From contig JAVKOQ010000059.1 in assembly GCA_031835245.1 (NCBI GenBank), forward strand, positions 1-64,000: a stretch of 64,000 bases of DNA, given 5' to 3'. The notes below the pieces were generated by a model. It searched no databases, was not told the DNA's origin, and worked only from the letters and a program-made list of their open reading frames with translations. Positions within the stretch are counted from its first letter, which is position 1. Each line of letters opens with the position of its first letter. The DNA is from Balamuthia mandrillaris (taxonomy: Eukaryota > Discosea > Longamoebia > Balamuthiidae). The translations under genes and the position numbers were made by a program. Positions 42,403 to 56,583 of this stretch are shown here, piece after piece.

Positions 42403-42458
42403 ACATGCTAGCTATTCTCACAAATTAATTGTTGTTTTCCTTTTAGCATGCCAACCCT
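41920..42458. other. intergenic, P450 promoter and pyruvate kinase 3' region
   Basis: Contains (GA)n at 42368-42399. Short frames only; no gene recognised. Confidence 0.5.
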
Positions 42459-44123
42459 CTATTCCACCACCTTCAACACCCTCAAAATGTTGGTCGATCC
42501 GCTCTGCTCCTCAATCTGCCCAGAGGTCAACACAATGACGTCCCCATCATCCACCAGCCTCAGCTTCTTGGCATAGTCAATGGCCCTGGCGATGAGCTTC
42601 TCGGTGCCTGCCATCGAGTCCACCAGGAAGGGCACCACGCCTCGCGAGACCAACAGCTGGCGCGAGGTGATGGCGCAGTTGGTCACGGCCAGGATGGGCA
42701 CGGCCGCACGGTACTTAGTGATCAGGCGGGCGGTGTTGCCGCTCTCCGTGAGGCAGATGATGAGGCGGGCGTTGATGTCCCAGGCGGTCTTCACGGCCGA
42801 GCTGGCAATGGTCTCAGGGACGGGGATAGGGGGCACTACCGGCGCACGGAGGCGCTTGTAGAGGGCGCGATAGTCAATGTCCATCTCGGCACGGTGGCAA
42901 ATCTTGGACATCATCTGCACAGCGTGGATGGGATACTTGCCCTTGGCCGTCTCTCCAGAAAGCATGACGCAGTCGGAGCCGTCAAACACGGCGTTGGCCA
43001 CGTCGGTGGCCTCGGCACGGGTAGGCCTGGGGTTGTTGATCATGCTCTCCAACATTTGAGTGGCGGTGATAACGGGCTTGCCGACAAGGTTGCACTTGGC
43101 AATCATCATCTTTTGGGCAGTGGCCACGCGTTCGATGGGGATCTCCACGCCGAGGTCGCCACGAGCCACCATGATGCCGTCCGCCACTTTGAGGATCTCG
43201 TTGAAGTTGTCAAGACCCTGCTGGCTCTCAATCTTGGCAATGATGCGAATGCCAGCCTCTCTCACGCCGGGCAGATCCCTGATGGCGGTCACGTCCTCGG
43301 CCCTACGGATGAAGGAGGCGGCGATGAGGTCCACGCCCACGCGCACTCCAAACTCAATGTCCCTCATGTCCTTCTCTGTAACGGCGGGAAGATCCACGTT
43401 GGTACCGGGGAGGTTGACTCCCTTGGTCTCTCCCAAGAGGCCAGAGTTGTCCGCCCGACAGACAACAAGGTTGTCCTCGGTGATGGACATGACAGTGAAG
43501 GAGAGCAAGCCGTCATCTACCAAGATCTGGCTGCCAGGGGAGACCACCTTGGGCAGGTTGGCGTAAGTCACGGAGACTTGGTTCCCGTCGCCCTGGAAGG
43601 ACTCGTCCGTGGTGAAGGTAAAGGTCTGTCCCGATTGGATCATGATCTCTTTTGTCTCTCCAGCAAACTTGCCTGACCGGATCTCGGGTCCCTTTGTGTC
43701 CAACATGATGGCGCAGGCCTTGCCTGTCTCTGCCACTACCTCTCTTACATTATTCACCACTGACTCATGATACTGTTTGTGAAAAACATAGAGAAGCACG
43801 ATAAGGGAGAAAAAAAAGCAAAAAAGCAAATGGCAGTTTTAAAAAAATGAATGGAGAAGCGAGGAGAAGGGAGGAAGTGAGAAGAGGGAGGAGAGAAAAG
43901 GCGCAGAGAAGGGAGAAAGAAGAGAAGAACGAGGGAGGAGCGCACCTTATAGTCTCCATGAGAAAAGTTAAGGCGAGCAACGCTCATGCCCTCAAGGATC
44001 ATGCGCGAGAGGTAGGATTTGTTGTTTGTGGACGGGCCGATGGTGCAAATGATTTGTGTCTTTACGGCCAAAGGATTGCGCTCTAATGTTGCCAACAAGG
44101 AGAGCAGAAAAAGCAAGTGCCAA

Positions 44124-44170
<47 letters not shown>

Positions 44171-44267
44171 AACAGAGTGGAGTTTGATTAACAGCAGACG
44201 TTAGCTCCACAAAAAAAAAAAGACAACGTAAACAGAAGAAAGGAGGAGGAACGTAAGGAAATGGAAG

Positions 44268-44299
<32 letters not shown>

Positions 44300-44383
44300 A
44301 AAGAGAGATTCTTTTTACTTACCATCGGAGAGACCGCCCAGCAAACTGGAGGTCAAACTTCGTTTCACTGCCTGTCCAGCCAT
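42459..44383 (-). CDS. PYK: pyruvate kinase
   Basis: Three exons (44323-44383, 43946-44082, 42459-43772) encode 503 residues, a normal length. Exon 2 carries KTQIICTIGPSTNN and GMSVARLNFSHGDYK. Exon 3 carries MLDTKGPEIRSG, the catalytic IIAKIESQQGLDNFNEI (Lys and Glu metal ligands), GIMVARGDLGVEIP, PVITATQMLESMINNPRPTR and AEATDVANAVFDGSDCVMLS. The C domain ends with STNILRVLKVVE. It converts phosphoenolpyruvate and ADP to pyruvate and ATP in the last step of glycolysis, in the cytosol; no targeting peptide is present (MAGQAVKRSLTSSLLGG is only weakly basic). Intron 1 has a canonical GTAAGT donor, rare in this window, and two (GA)n blocks on the plus strand. Introns sit only in the first 70 codons. 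Confidence 0.96.
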
Positions 44384-44625
44384 TTGTTTGGTTTTTACGG
44401 AAATGTGAGAGAAGATGGGTCCTGGTTGTTGGTTGGGTTTTGGTGTTGGTTTGCAGTGACAAAGAAGAAGAAGAAGAAAACAAAAACAAAAAAAAAAATG
44501 AGTGAAAGGTGTTCAAAAAAAATGAAAGGCACGAAAGGGAAAGGTGGCTCCTCAAAAACAGTCGACCCTCGCTAGCGAGCGTTTCGCTTGGCCAATGGCC
44601 AAGCGAGAGCGCTCCAAGAGGAGAG

Positions 44626-44670
<45 letters not shown>

Positions 44671-45199
44671 AGGGTACCTGCGGAGGGAGCGACTTACAAA
44701 AGCGGCAAAGAAGGGGGAGAGAGAGTAGCGAACAAAAAAGAGAAAAGGATCAGAAACAAAAAAACAAAACGAAACGAAAAAAGGCGGCAGAAGGCGCAAG
44801 AAAATCAATCGTCATATTGCGTAGCGGTCATTCTGTCCGCTCGGTGCAGGCAGGCCCTCCCCGCGAAATTGAGGTGGACACAAAAGGGATTCGGGCTTAT
44901 GATCTCATTCCTAATTAGGGATATATGATTTGATCGATCTCACACTTATTTTCCCTGAAACTTCAGGATTGCAATCCTTGCCTTTTATAGCAAAGAAATG
45001 AATATTGAAATTTCCATTTCGGAAATTGCCGATCGGAGGGTGACGTGTGTTCCCGATTTATCGAGTCGTCATGGATCTGGAACTCGCAAAACAAAAAAGA
45101 AGAAAGGAAAGGAAGAATAAGCCAACGCTTTTTTTTTTGTGTGCCTCCTTCTTCCCTCCTCTCTCTCTATCTCGCTTTATTGTGTGTTTTTTTTTTTTG
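44384..45199. other. divergent region, pyruvate kinase / Rav1-DMXL
   Basis: Contains GTCGAC at 44561, a (GA)n at 44630-44665 and TGACGTGTG at 45040. An ATG at about 45071 opens a short Lys-rich frame that runs in phase through T-runs into the Rav1/DMXL start; I treat it as 5' UTR. Confidence 0.45.
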
Positions 45200-45821
45200 A
45201 TGCTCGCTCCAAAACAATTTGTGCCAGGAGCTGCCAATGGCTTGCCTAACGCCATTTCCTGGGGCAATTGCCGAGGGACCACAGTGCTGGTACATGATTT
45301 TGTTTGTTTTTTTTTTTGTGCAACAAATGGAATCTTCTTACCGATTTTCAATGGTCGAACTCTTGATGATGATTTTTTGTTTTGTTTTTTTTTTTGTGCA
45401 ACAAATGGAATCTTCTTACCGATTTTCAATGGTCGAACTCTTGATGATGATTTTTTGTTTTGTTTTTTGCGCTACTTGCTTTGTTTAGGCGTACGCCACT
45501 GGAGGAAGCGTTGTGATTCTCTCTTCTTCGCTGCAAGTGCTTCAAATAGTGGAGGGCACCGCTGATGACTCGGTCGTTTGCCTCAAATGGAGCCCGCAAG
45601 GAGGCAAGGTTCGTTTACTTGAGGAGCCCTTATTCTCTCTCTCTCTCCCCTCTTTTTCTTACGACCTTTCCACTTAGTTGGCTGCTGGGGTGGGTACATG
45701 CGTTGTGCTCTATGAACCTGATCTTGAGCGTTCGGACTCTCGTGCTGTGGTAAGTTTTTTTATTGGACTCTTCTCTCTTCTCTCTTCTCGTCTCTCGTCT
45801 CTCTTCTCTCGTCTCTCGTTT

Positions 45822-45859
<38 letters not shown>

Positions 45860-46661
45860 CTCTTTGTTGAATGTTGGACTGAGCTTACTCACTTTGTTGG
45901 TTGGTGTGCGTCTTGATCACAGTACTGGAAACAAGCACAGCTTATTGATACCGAACACTCTGTGAAGTCGCTTTCGTGGGGCGGTCAAGGTCTTTTCTCT
46001 CTCCGTGTATCTCTTCTCTTTTGATTTTTTAAACTCTCTCATCTTTCGTTATCATTTTCTCTTGCCCCTCCCTTTTCCCGCTTCTTCTATCTTCTCGTTC
46101 TTTCTCACTTCTTACTGTTCTTCAAACTGTAATAAAACCTCACGCTTCAGACCTTTTGCTTGCTGCTGGATCACAACTGAGCTTGTGGCAATTAAAACCG
46201 CCTGTTACACATTCACCTGTACTCTCTCTCTCTCTCTCTCTCTCTCCCTCCCTCTCTGTTCCAACAATTAACATTGTTCTCATGTAGGAGTACCATGACA
46301 GTGCACAAGAGAAGACTGACACAGGCACTTCATCAGAAAAGAGGAAGCAAACGGACCAGACCATCACACCCACTGACAAAAAGGAAAACACTGTTTCCTA
46401 TCCATGCTGCATATGGCGGCAGCAGTGCGTCAAAGACGTTCATTACTCTGCCTATTCTCCTGATGGTACTTACTTTGCTACCGCCGGCGAGTATGACCGT
46501 CTTTTGAAGATTTGGTATAGGCACACATCCGTTCTCCCCCAAGGTATTTTCTTATTCTTATTCTTATCCTTATTTCATTTTCTTATTTCTTATTTCTTAT
46601 TTCTTATTTCTTATTTCTTATTTCTTATTTCTTATTTCTTATTTCTTATTCTTATTCTTTC

Positions 46662-46702
<41 letters not shown>

Positions 46703-47498
46703 CTCGCTCATTGTTATTCTTAACTTTTGCATTGCTCTCCGGTTTCAGACAAAGGTGAACCGCAAGGGACAGCTGCCCCGCAACTGCGATTCATATATTT
46801 ACCCCATCCTCGTTCTGTTACCAGCATGTCATGGCGCAAGGAAGCTATTAGCCAACCGTAAGCCCTTTGTCGTTTCTTTCTTGTATCTAGTTTTGCTCAC
46901 AAGGACTGGATTAATATTTTTTCTTTTTGTAGACGCCCCAACATCCTACTCACACAAAGCAGAGACTGGATTGCACGGCTATGGCTGGAAACGGGTACAT
47001 CCACCACTCCACGGTTTAGTATCTGTAGTGTCATCGAGTGCGCCAAGAATACACCGGTCAGCTGGCTGTACTACGAAACCAATGTGAGCTGCCAGACGCA
47101 ACCGACGAAAAGCAACAAACAACAAACTATGGAAAAGGAGACAACTGATCGCAAGAAGCAAAAGGAGGATTGCAAGCTGAAGAGTGACTCCGAAGCGTCT
47201 TCCGCAAAGACAGAGAACGACTCGCTGAACGAAAACGAGTTTAACGAGAGACATTCCAAACTCCCATTTGGTTTGTAACAGCCCAGCTTCTGTCTCCCTT
47301 ACTTTTCTTACCAACTATCTTCCTATATCCTACCTTATTCAAACAGAATATACTCATGAAAACGATTATATTTGTGGAGTACCGGCTCAACATTCGTCTG
47401 CCAAAGATGAAGGCAGTTTGGTTATTTGGCGAGTAAAAGGCAACCCTCAACAACGACGCCAAGCCCCATCCGTGTCCATGTGGGTTCAACTGGTACAT

Positions 47499-47531
<33 letters not shown>

Positions 47532-48369
47532 GAGCTTTCACTATCATTCTTTTTCTGTTGGTTTTATTCGTTGTCGTTACTTATGCTTTTTTCCATTCCT
47601 ATCAAAGGCCAATGTCAATATGTATGGCCCTGGTCCTAAGCTCCGATTCATAAAACGTAAGTCCATAAAGGCACAACAAGGCACTAATATAAAAGAAGAG
47701 CTAGAAAAGTTGAAGGAGGAAAAAGATAACATGGAAGGCGGCTCTAGCACTCAAGAAGAGCAACGCAATCCTAACGCTCCTCATCAGGACTTTCAATGGG
47801 TGGATAAAGCCCGAGCACACCTTTTACTGCAATCTTCTTCTCAACAAACCTCATCTCGCTCAACCTATTCTTCTTCCGTCACTTCTTCCTTTGCAAAGTT
47901 GAGCTCCTCTTTTCTTCCTGCTGCCATGTTTCCTGTTTGTCTCAGCTTCTCTGACAGTACCAACAATGAACGCAATATCTCTGCTCTCTTTGGTGGTGGT
48001 GGTGGGGGTGGCGGTGGAGCAGCTGGTCAACTGCGTCTACCTTCCTCCCTATTCTACCCCTCCAAGCTTAACATCTATCTTTATCGCATGCACGGCGCCA
48101 TCACCTGCAAGTGCGTGGACATACAAGGACCAGCCAACACTCGTATTGACTATGGCCCTTCCTCTAGATGCTTCGGTCATCACTCTCCGGTTCAGCGTAT
48201 CATCGTTCATCCTAACGCGGTCGACTTTCCCTATGTCTTTTCTTTGGATGCAGCGAAAGGTGGCATTCTATGGCAGGCCGCTGAGACAGCGGTTGCGGAT
48301 CCGCCGTTTGTCCTTCGCGATGTTTCTGTGATGCAGAAGATAGACCTTGTTCGTTGGGCTCATACTGGT

Positions 48370-48417
<48 letters not shown>

Positions 48418-51400
48418 GTCTCTCTCTGTCTCTTCGTTCTTTTCTCCTTTCGTCATTTGTTAGTTCTTTCAGCCCTTAACTTTGTGACATTGAATTGATT
48501 GTTTATATATATTAGCACCAATATTTTTTGCAGCTACTGCGGACGGCATCTTTGTCTACTTAGTAGAACAAAAGCTAAAAAAGAAACCTGCAAAGGGCAA
48601 AGGAAGAACCAGGGCCAAAAAGAAACGTCTCCTCACGGAAGAAGAAAGCTTTCGTTTGGTACTCCCCATTGGCGTACTTAACCACTCGGAAGGAATTAGC
48701 CCCACTCTCAAAGACTTGCATGTTCTTTCCGCTGATGTTGGCATCAACAAAGAAACCAACGAAAAAGAAGAGGACGAAGAAGAAATCGAAAGCGGAGGAA
48801 CGCGATATCGCAAGAAGAAGATGGAGGACTTACTTTTGGTGGGTGTTGCCAGCCACAAGATCTACGTGTGGTCCCTACGCATCAACACTTTACACCAAGT
48901 CAGAGAGACCCTGGCTGCTATGATGGAAAGTGATGTAGTGGTGGTGGAGGCTTCCTCCTCAGAAGTGGGAGCAGAGAACAGCAAAGTGCGAGACATGCGC
49001 CAACGAAACAAATTTTTGTTCCGAGTGCAACCTAACCTATTCTCCAAGAAGAAGAACGTTCCCGCTTCGATAGCGACCGATGCCTCGATAACAGCTTCTT
49101 CAGATCTTGCCGTCCATCACTCCAACGTTTTGTTTGGTGCTGGAGGGCGACCCATTCAAAGCGGAGACATCGTTGTTGACACCAAATACTTTTTCGTTCA
49201 TGAGTTCAGGAAAAACGAAGAGGATGATGGAGAACATCTTTGTTGCAGCGCTGTATTGGATGGTCCTTCTACTTCTTCAACTCAAGATGTGCGAACATCA
49301 GGAATAGGAAAGAAGAACAAAGAGGACGGAGAAGAAGAACCGAAACAACGAAGCAAAAGACTGACGACGTTTACTGAAGTCCTGCCTTATTCCTTTTTGA
49401 CTGGTTCTTCTACTGGCAACGTGCGTGCATGGAAACTAATGAAGAATGACGAGACGAACAAAAATGAAGAAGGAGACAAAGAACAACCTCTCAAGTTGTT
49501 ATGCGTTGCTGAGTTTAAAGCTCATGCTCCTCAAGCGGTGGACTCCATTTCCATCGCGCCAAGCAACAACCGCTTTTGCACCACAGCAGGCAATCAAGTG
49601 CGCATTTGGGAGCTGGAGTCCTCTGCGTGGCCTCAAGTTGAGTTGGAAGCAACTTCTTCGTTGTTGCTTCCACAACCACAACGACAAGAAACGGATGACC
49701 CTTCTTCGTCGACGCCCATACGAGCTGCTTGGTTGGCATTGGGAGATGGCAAAGCTCTTTTAGCATTAGGCAAGGAAGATGAGGTCAAGGTCTACAATGC
49801 GGAGAGCTCTCATCATAACAAGAGTTATTGTCTTCCCTGTTGGAAGGAGATAGCGCTCCTTCAGCTCTCTTCCTTTGACGTCCAATGGAACTCCCCGGCG
49901 TCATCTTCATTATCACCGTCATCTTCTTCTTCCACTTCCTCCTCCTCTTCTTATACTGAAGATGGTAATGCTAAACGTGGAATAGCTCGAAGTCTTGGCT
50001 CCAGTGGCTCAGCTTTATTAACGAGGAAGCACAATAACAATAATAATAATAGAAAGCTTATCACGTGCACGTCGCTGTGTTGGAAGCCAGACGGCACGTT
50101 GTTTGTGGCCACCTCCAATTCTCAGCTGTTAGTATTCACAAAGTGGCTAAAACAGTCGATTTCCGCAGCATTACCTTCTTCTTCACTACCATCTTCTGCT
50201 TCATCTTCGGCATCTTCTTCCCTGACGAACACCCCTCGATCAAGTCGCTACGACGCTATATTTTCTGCTGGTCGTAGCAACACTGACCAGACAAAAAAGA
50301 CCAATATTTGTTTCACAACAGGCTCACGAAATCGCAACATCTTCAATTCGGACGAGCTGCTTTCGAACCTCCTTCAAACGGCATCTCACCGACATTCTTC
50401 TTTACCTCTTTATCATCCTGTTGTATTGATGGAGTATCTTATGGAAGCAAATTTCACCTTAGTTGGCAAGATTCTCAACCATCTCTATCACAGTTTGTCT
50501 TCAGCGTGTGCGAAGAACAACAACAGTAACTGTGATACGCAACAGTATAACGTTGTGGAACGTGTTTCTGTTCCTGATCTTTCCATCATTTTTGAGCACT
50601 CTGCTAGTTCCACATTTTCTTCTTCTTCGTCTTCTTCGACAACGTCAACATCAACTGAAGAGGCTGCACCGAGTAGTCAAGCGACGACGACATCTGCTGC
50701 GTCTGCCCTTTTTGCACCCGCCTCAACGTCATCTTATTCGAGTGCTTCCTCTCTTTTTGCTTCCTCTTCGACTACATCTCCCGCTTCTTCTTTGTTCTCC
50801 TCTTCTTCGCTTTTTTCGAGAGGCTGGGGCTCTTCGGCAACTTCAACAACCGCTTCATCATTGCACCCAACCAACAACGCTAGTAGCGATAGCGACAGCG
50901 ACAGCGATGATGACGCTGACGATAGCGATATGAGCGAAGAAGAAAAACAAGCTTTGGAGGAACGAAAGAAAGAGATTGAAGCCAAAGAGAGCGCTCTTGG
51001 AGAATTTACATCTGAGAAGGCAGAAAAACTGGCCGAGTTGCTAACAATGTCTTCCATTCCAGCAGTGTCTGGCCCTCTACAAATGCAACTCTTGGCTATC
51101 ATTGATACCTTTAAGCAAATGAAAGACGGACAAGGCGCATTGGATCATTGTGGTGTTCGTTTCACTCTTGCGGTGAAGATATTCAACTTTATGAAGCGTT
51201 CCTTGCCGCTACCTCTTCGTCCCACTTCTTTGGCTTCTAAAGAATGGGCATGGGCCTTGCATTCCGAAGCTCAAGAAACTTTGGTACGGAACCTCTCCAT
51301 GAAACAGAGAAAGCCATCAGAGACAAAAAAACAAATTTAATCTAATCTTTTTTTTTTCTGAAGGTGGAGTCTGTGGTTCCAAAGCAACCATCATGGGACA

Positions 51401-54400
51401 TGATCAAAGGACTAGGATTAGGCTACTGGTTGAAGAATCCAACCACAGTACTCTCTGTTACAGAAAACATGGCGCGAGCCCAGTTTTCGGAAAAGAAAGA
51501 CCCATGCGACTGTGCTCTGTTCTACCTGGCTATGGGCAAGAAGAGTCACCTCGTCGGTCTGTTCAAAGCTGTAAAGAATGAAAAGTTGTTCAACTTTTTC
51601 AGCAACAATTTTGAAGGTTTGTTGAGCAACAAAAAACAAAAAAAAAAAAGCAGATCTAACTTTTTCACAAACAAAAGGACCAGAAAACGAGCGCTGGAGA
51701 ACAGTTGCCCTCAAAAACGCCTACCATCTGCTCTCCAAGCAAAGTTTCTGGTTGGCTGCTGCTTTCTTCCTCGTTGCCGGTAAGAGCAACCTCTCCAAAG
51801 TGCTCAACATTTGCTTGAAGAACTTGCAAGACACACAACTGGCTCTATGGGTCTGTCGCCTCGTGGAGGGAGAGCCAAGAGATGACGTTCTGCCCGCGAT
51901 GTACAAACAAGTATTGGAGGAGCATGTCATTCCAATGGCACAAGCGCAGGGAGATATTTGGTTAGAGAGCATGGGTTTATGGCTTTTGAGGCGATATCAA
52001 GACGCGCTGAAAGTTTTGGTGGATGCAAAGGGAGACGACAGTGACGACAAACAACAAAAAGGACAAGGCGGTAGAAGTAGTTTACGTTCTTCTGCTTCTT
52101 CATCACCTTCTGCTGTTTCTTACGCCAACAGATCTTCTCCAGTTGCCGCTGGCTTGTCTGCATCTTCTTCTACTACTTCATCTCCATCTTCTTCTCGTTC
52201 TCAACAATTGTCGATCACCCAAAAACTTCCTTCTCACTTGGACTTTCCTCAAACAACGATTGATGCTCAAGCTTCTTCGTCCAAGACCTCCTTCTCTGCT
52301 TCTGTTCTCTATTATTATCGCTTCCTCAAAACAAACAAAATGCTACGCAACTTTACGACTAAGAGTGAATGGGACGAGGCTCTTCAACGCAAAAGTGTCT
52401 ATACCTATTTGCACAATGGCAGCTCTTTACACGCCCTCGCTTTGCTCTTAGAGGAAAGCAAACGTTGGAGAAAATCTGGCTCCATCATCGCAGCAGCTAA
52501 TGTTCCTACAAATGAAAAGAAGCAAACGACGACAACGAGCTCTTCGGCGATGTCGTGGAAATATGGATGGAGTGATTCAGAGAGCGAAAGCGACTCGGAT
52601 AGTGACTCAGAAAATGGCAGTGGTAAAAGTGAGAAAGACAAGAAACGAATTGAAGCGGATGCCAATGCTGTCAACCTACAATTGAAAAAGGAAGTTTGTC
52701 TGCAGGCTATTGTTCAGTACCTGACTACTGTACGTCAAATTATCCTCTTCTCTCTTCTATCGCTTTGTGATCGTTGTTATTTCTTGTTTTGTTCTCATTC
52801 CATTTTCTGACTCTCTGTTACAAAAACAGCAAATTGAAGATATAAAGGAAGACAATTGGACCATCTGCCAAACACAACTCATCAGCAACATTGACTGTTT
52901 GAGTCGGACTTTCTACATCCCAAAGCGGGTCATTATCGAAGCCTTGAGCAGCTACTGCGAACACCGACTGCACTTGCGCACGCGCTGTGCGCTGCTCACT
53001 CACACCAATTTTGGAGAAGCCGGTGTAACACTACAACGCAAAGCGTTGTTCCGAACAGCAATGCAAATCATCGCTCTTCCCAGAAAAGCCATTCTGGCCA
53101 GTCATATGCCTTCTTTCTCTGATTCGACTTTGACCTCTACTTCCTCTTCGACTTCTGTTGCTACCTTGTCTCCTGCTTCCATCGATGGAGGAATGTCACC
53201 ATCAGGAACAACAAGTGCCGTCCACATATTTAAAGCCATTTGCGAGTTATATCACTCCCTACTGAGCTACGCTCAAGATCTGGCTTCCTTCAAGGCATCT
53301 CCTTCTTTCTCTTCAAAAGCTTCGGAAGAGGAAGAAGAGAACGACACATCGAAACCACTCGCTCTTAGAAGAGCTGCTGCAGCCAACAAGAGCAGGGAGG
53401 AAGAAGCGGCAGAGCAGAAACGTTTCGGATTTGAGATGGAAGTGAAAGCTTGCGTTTTGTTCGGATGGTTGATGGTGGCGCTAAGCCAAGGCAACTATGC
53501 AGCCCTACACACGATTTTACGTATTTCTGTACCATCTTCTTCATCCACTGGAGAAGGACTGTTTTATCGTAAAATGGACAACGTCAATGCGATCATGGAA
53601 CTCATTCGGTGCATTCGGTCACAGCAAGAGCAAGATCAAAAACAAAGAAGAGGGTATGACGCAAAGTTCAACGATGAGAGAAAAGATGGCGAAGGGGAAG
53701 AAGCAGAAGAGGAAGAGGACGAGGAAGATGTGTGGGTCTCAACCAAATACTCTCACATCAAGAAGCATATTCCAACGAAATACGCTTCGAACCAAAAACA
53801 AAAAAAGAAGTACAACAAAGCGAAAGTTGAGAAGAATCGCAGAGAAGTGGAAGCTTTCCTACGTGCTGTGCTCAAGTTGTTAGTTGTGCAAACGTTTACG
53901 GATCATATCGCCACATCTCTCGTGGAAGGCTATTCTCTCTTCGAAGCTCAACATAAACATTATCATCACCATCATCACAAAGATTCCTCTTCATCTTCTT
54001 CCTCAAAACTGGAACGAGCGCATGAAGTTTGTACCAAATTAGGAGCTGCATTGCTTGCCATGCTAAGCCATTGGACTTCTCATTTAGAGCACAAGATGAA
54101 GAGCAAGGCCACTCCCTATGTCATCAAGCAAGTGAAGGAATGTCACCGTCAGTCTTCGTCCTTGTCTTCATCATTTGATTCTTCCTCAACTGTGGAGGAA
54201 GAAAGCAAATTGGATCCACGTTTCAGTAGTGGTATTCTTTCATCAGAAAAGCTGTCGGTGACAACGGATGGAGAGATTGCAGCAACAACAGAACTTCCTG
54301 CAGCTACCTTGGACGCTTCTGCTTCCTTGCTTTCTCCTTCCTCTTCGTCGCCGTCATTAACTTCATTGGAACACCTTTCCACATCGACGCTGAACGAAAC

Positions 54401-56308
54401 TAAAGAGGAAGAACAGCTCATACCATCACCGTCATTAAGATCTTCTGCATCATCCATGACCAGATCCGCTTCTACCCCCAATTTCAACCAACGTCTCAAG
54501 ATGAAACGTAGCTTAGTGTTCAACTCCATCAAGAACACCGTCAGAGGCAGCCCTTCTTCCGTCGGAGAGGCCTTCTCTGCTCTAAGCAGCAATAACAGTG
54601 CCACACAAAGCAGTGAAGGACAAAAGTTTCCTTCTTTCACTTCTTCCACTCCTGTATTCACCTCCGTCTCTCGACTGATGAAGAGCAGCGGTGCTCTTTA
54701 CTCGACGAATCAGAGTGGCTCTGTTTCACTGACATCTTCCTCTTCTTCATCTGTCACTATCGATGTTGCAAGTGCAGCTATAAGCTTACCGGTGTTGTGG
54801 AGTTTTATTGGTGATCAACGACAAGTCGTAAATGCCTTTGACCGAAAAGCTTCATTCCTGCATTCTAAGGTTGTTCTCATTCTTCTATTATGTTACTTAT
54901 TTCTTTCTTTCTCTTATTCATTCGATCATCGGAAAAAACAGGCGACAAAAGAAAGTAGGCCATCGCTCAAATTCTCACAACCGCAAGTACTCTATCGCGA
55001 CAAAGATCGAGACATCGTCCAATCTTTCTGCGTAAGCTCCAACGAAGCCAATATCGCCGCCGCCACTCTAAGCGGTATGAAAGAAATCAACACTCTTTCT
55101 CCCTCTTCTTCATCAACCCCTTCACTGTTGCTCCCTTCCTCCTCCGTAAGTGACTTTTACGATCCTTCATCTTCCTCCACTTCTGCTTCTGCTGCTTCAT
55201 CGCCAATCTTCCAACAACGCGTCATCAACAAACGAATGATTTTTGATGTCAACGAACACCCCATTCACGCTTCTTCATCTGCTTCTTCTGCTACCTCTCC
55301 TTCCTCTTCTAATGTGTTACAATGGGTGGAAGCGCATCCAGCCTATCCTTACTATCTCACCGGTGGAGTGGATGGAGGAGTTTATCTTTGGCAGTTCAGC
55401 AATGAGGCGGCGTTGTGTTCCTATCGTAAGGCACCCAGCCCTCGCGTTATGAGGATCCACTTCAATGCCAGCGGCTCCAAGTTTGGAGCTTGTGACCTGG
55501 AGGGCATGTTGCAGCTGTGGCGTTTTCATGCGGACGAAGATGCACAACATCCTTTCTTTGTACGTGATTTCTTTCTCTCATTCAGCTCGCTCCCGTTCTT
55601 GAGACCGTTTCTTATTTTATTGCAAAACAAAGTCTACACGAGCGCACACCAAACGAACATTCGACTTTGCATTTCTAAATAATGGCAGCTTTTTAGCCAC
55701 GGCTGGTTCTTCTGTTGCTGGTCCTTTAGGGTTGGTTTTTCCCCCATCTTCTCTATTTCTTATTCTGTCTTCCTTTGTCTTTCTTTTCCAATCTTAATCT
55801 TTTTCCATCAGACGCCGAAACGTGGCGCTTTGGGATACTCTCTTGGCCAACCCGAAAGTGAGATCGTTCAACTGCCAAGAAGGCGGTGCCTACTCCATCG
55901 TTTACTCGCCACGTCACCAAATGCTCATCTCAGGAGGAAAGAAAGGAGACATCTGTCTCTTCGACGTGAGACAGCGAGTTTTGATGTCGACGTTGAAAGC
56001 GGCCCATCAGGGCACTATAGGATGTTTGGCCATCTCGCCGATGGAAAATATGGTTGCTTCCGGATGCAGCGATGGCAGCGTCAAGGTATGATTTTTGCTC
56101 TTTATTTGTGGTTTTGTGTCAACGGTAACAAAATAACAAACACCACAACAAAAGCTGTGGGAATTGGGAGGAGGCAATCTCGTGGAGAGGATCCATTGGC
56201 AAGAGGCTCACGAGTCGCGCACTTTTCTGCGCGCTTCCGGACCGTTCTTCCATCGTCCTGTACGTACCCGTTCTTTCGATGTTTTCTTATTTTATTTTTG
56301 TTTTCCCT

Positions 56309-56354
<46 letters not shown>

Positions 56355-56583
56355 GCTCTTATCTAATTGATTTCGCAACAAAAAGTTGAGCACGTGGGGA
56401 GTAATGGATCTAAAACTGACGAACAAGCGATTGTATTCAAGCGGTGCGGATGGAAAGGTTTTGGTGCGTTACATCCTCTCTGGCAACGAAGATGATGAGG
56501 ACGACGACGACGACGATGACGAGGAAGAGAGCGGGGAGCAGCGTGCTCCTTCACCTTCCTCCGTCAACGATGTGCACGTTTAA
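45200..56583 (+). CDS. DMXL: Rav1/DMXL (rabconnectin-3 alpha) WD40 protein, V-ATPase assembly factor
   Basis: Nineteen exons join in phase to 3137 residues: 45200-45289, 45489-45608, 45678-45749, 45923-45989, 46151-46218, 46288-46543, 46749-46857, 46933-47270, 47347-47492, 47608-48367, 48534-51283, 51364-51616, 51678-52729, 52830-54869, 54942-55559, 55633-55730, 55812-56085, 56155-56259, 56386-56583. N-terminal WD40 repeats include YSPDGTYFATAGEYDRLLKI and IYLPHPRSVTSMSWRKEAIS, hallmarks of Rav1/DMXL. The Rav1p_C core reads WDMIKGLGLGYWLKN and CDCALFYLAMGKKSHLVGLF. C-terminal WD40 repeats include RRNVALWDTLLA and MLISGGKKGDICLFDVRQR. The protein reassembles V1 and V0 sectors of the vacuolar proton pump with Skp1 and Rav2-like partners. 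Long Ser/Asn/acidic low-complexity inserts enlarge it. Intron 1 contains a 78-bp tandem duplication. Confidence 0.93.
45311..45473 (+). repeat. 78-bp tandem duplication in DMXL intron 1
   Basis: A unit containing GTGCAACAAATGGAATCTTC and AATGGTCGAACTCTTGATGA occurs twice head to tail with offset 78 (45318 and 45396), apparently without mismatch outside T-run length. Confidence 0.9.
46574..46700 (+). repeat. (TTATTTC)n and (CT)n in DMXL intron 6
   Basis: About ten TTATTTC heptamers followed by TTATTC words and a (CT)n block, in the sense strand. Confidence 0.85.
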
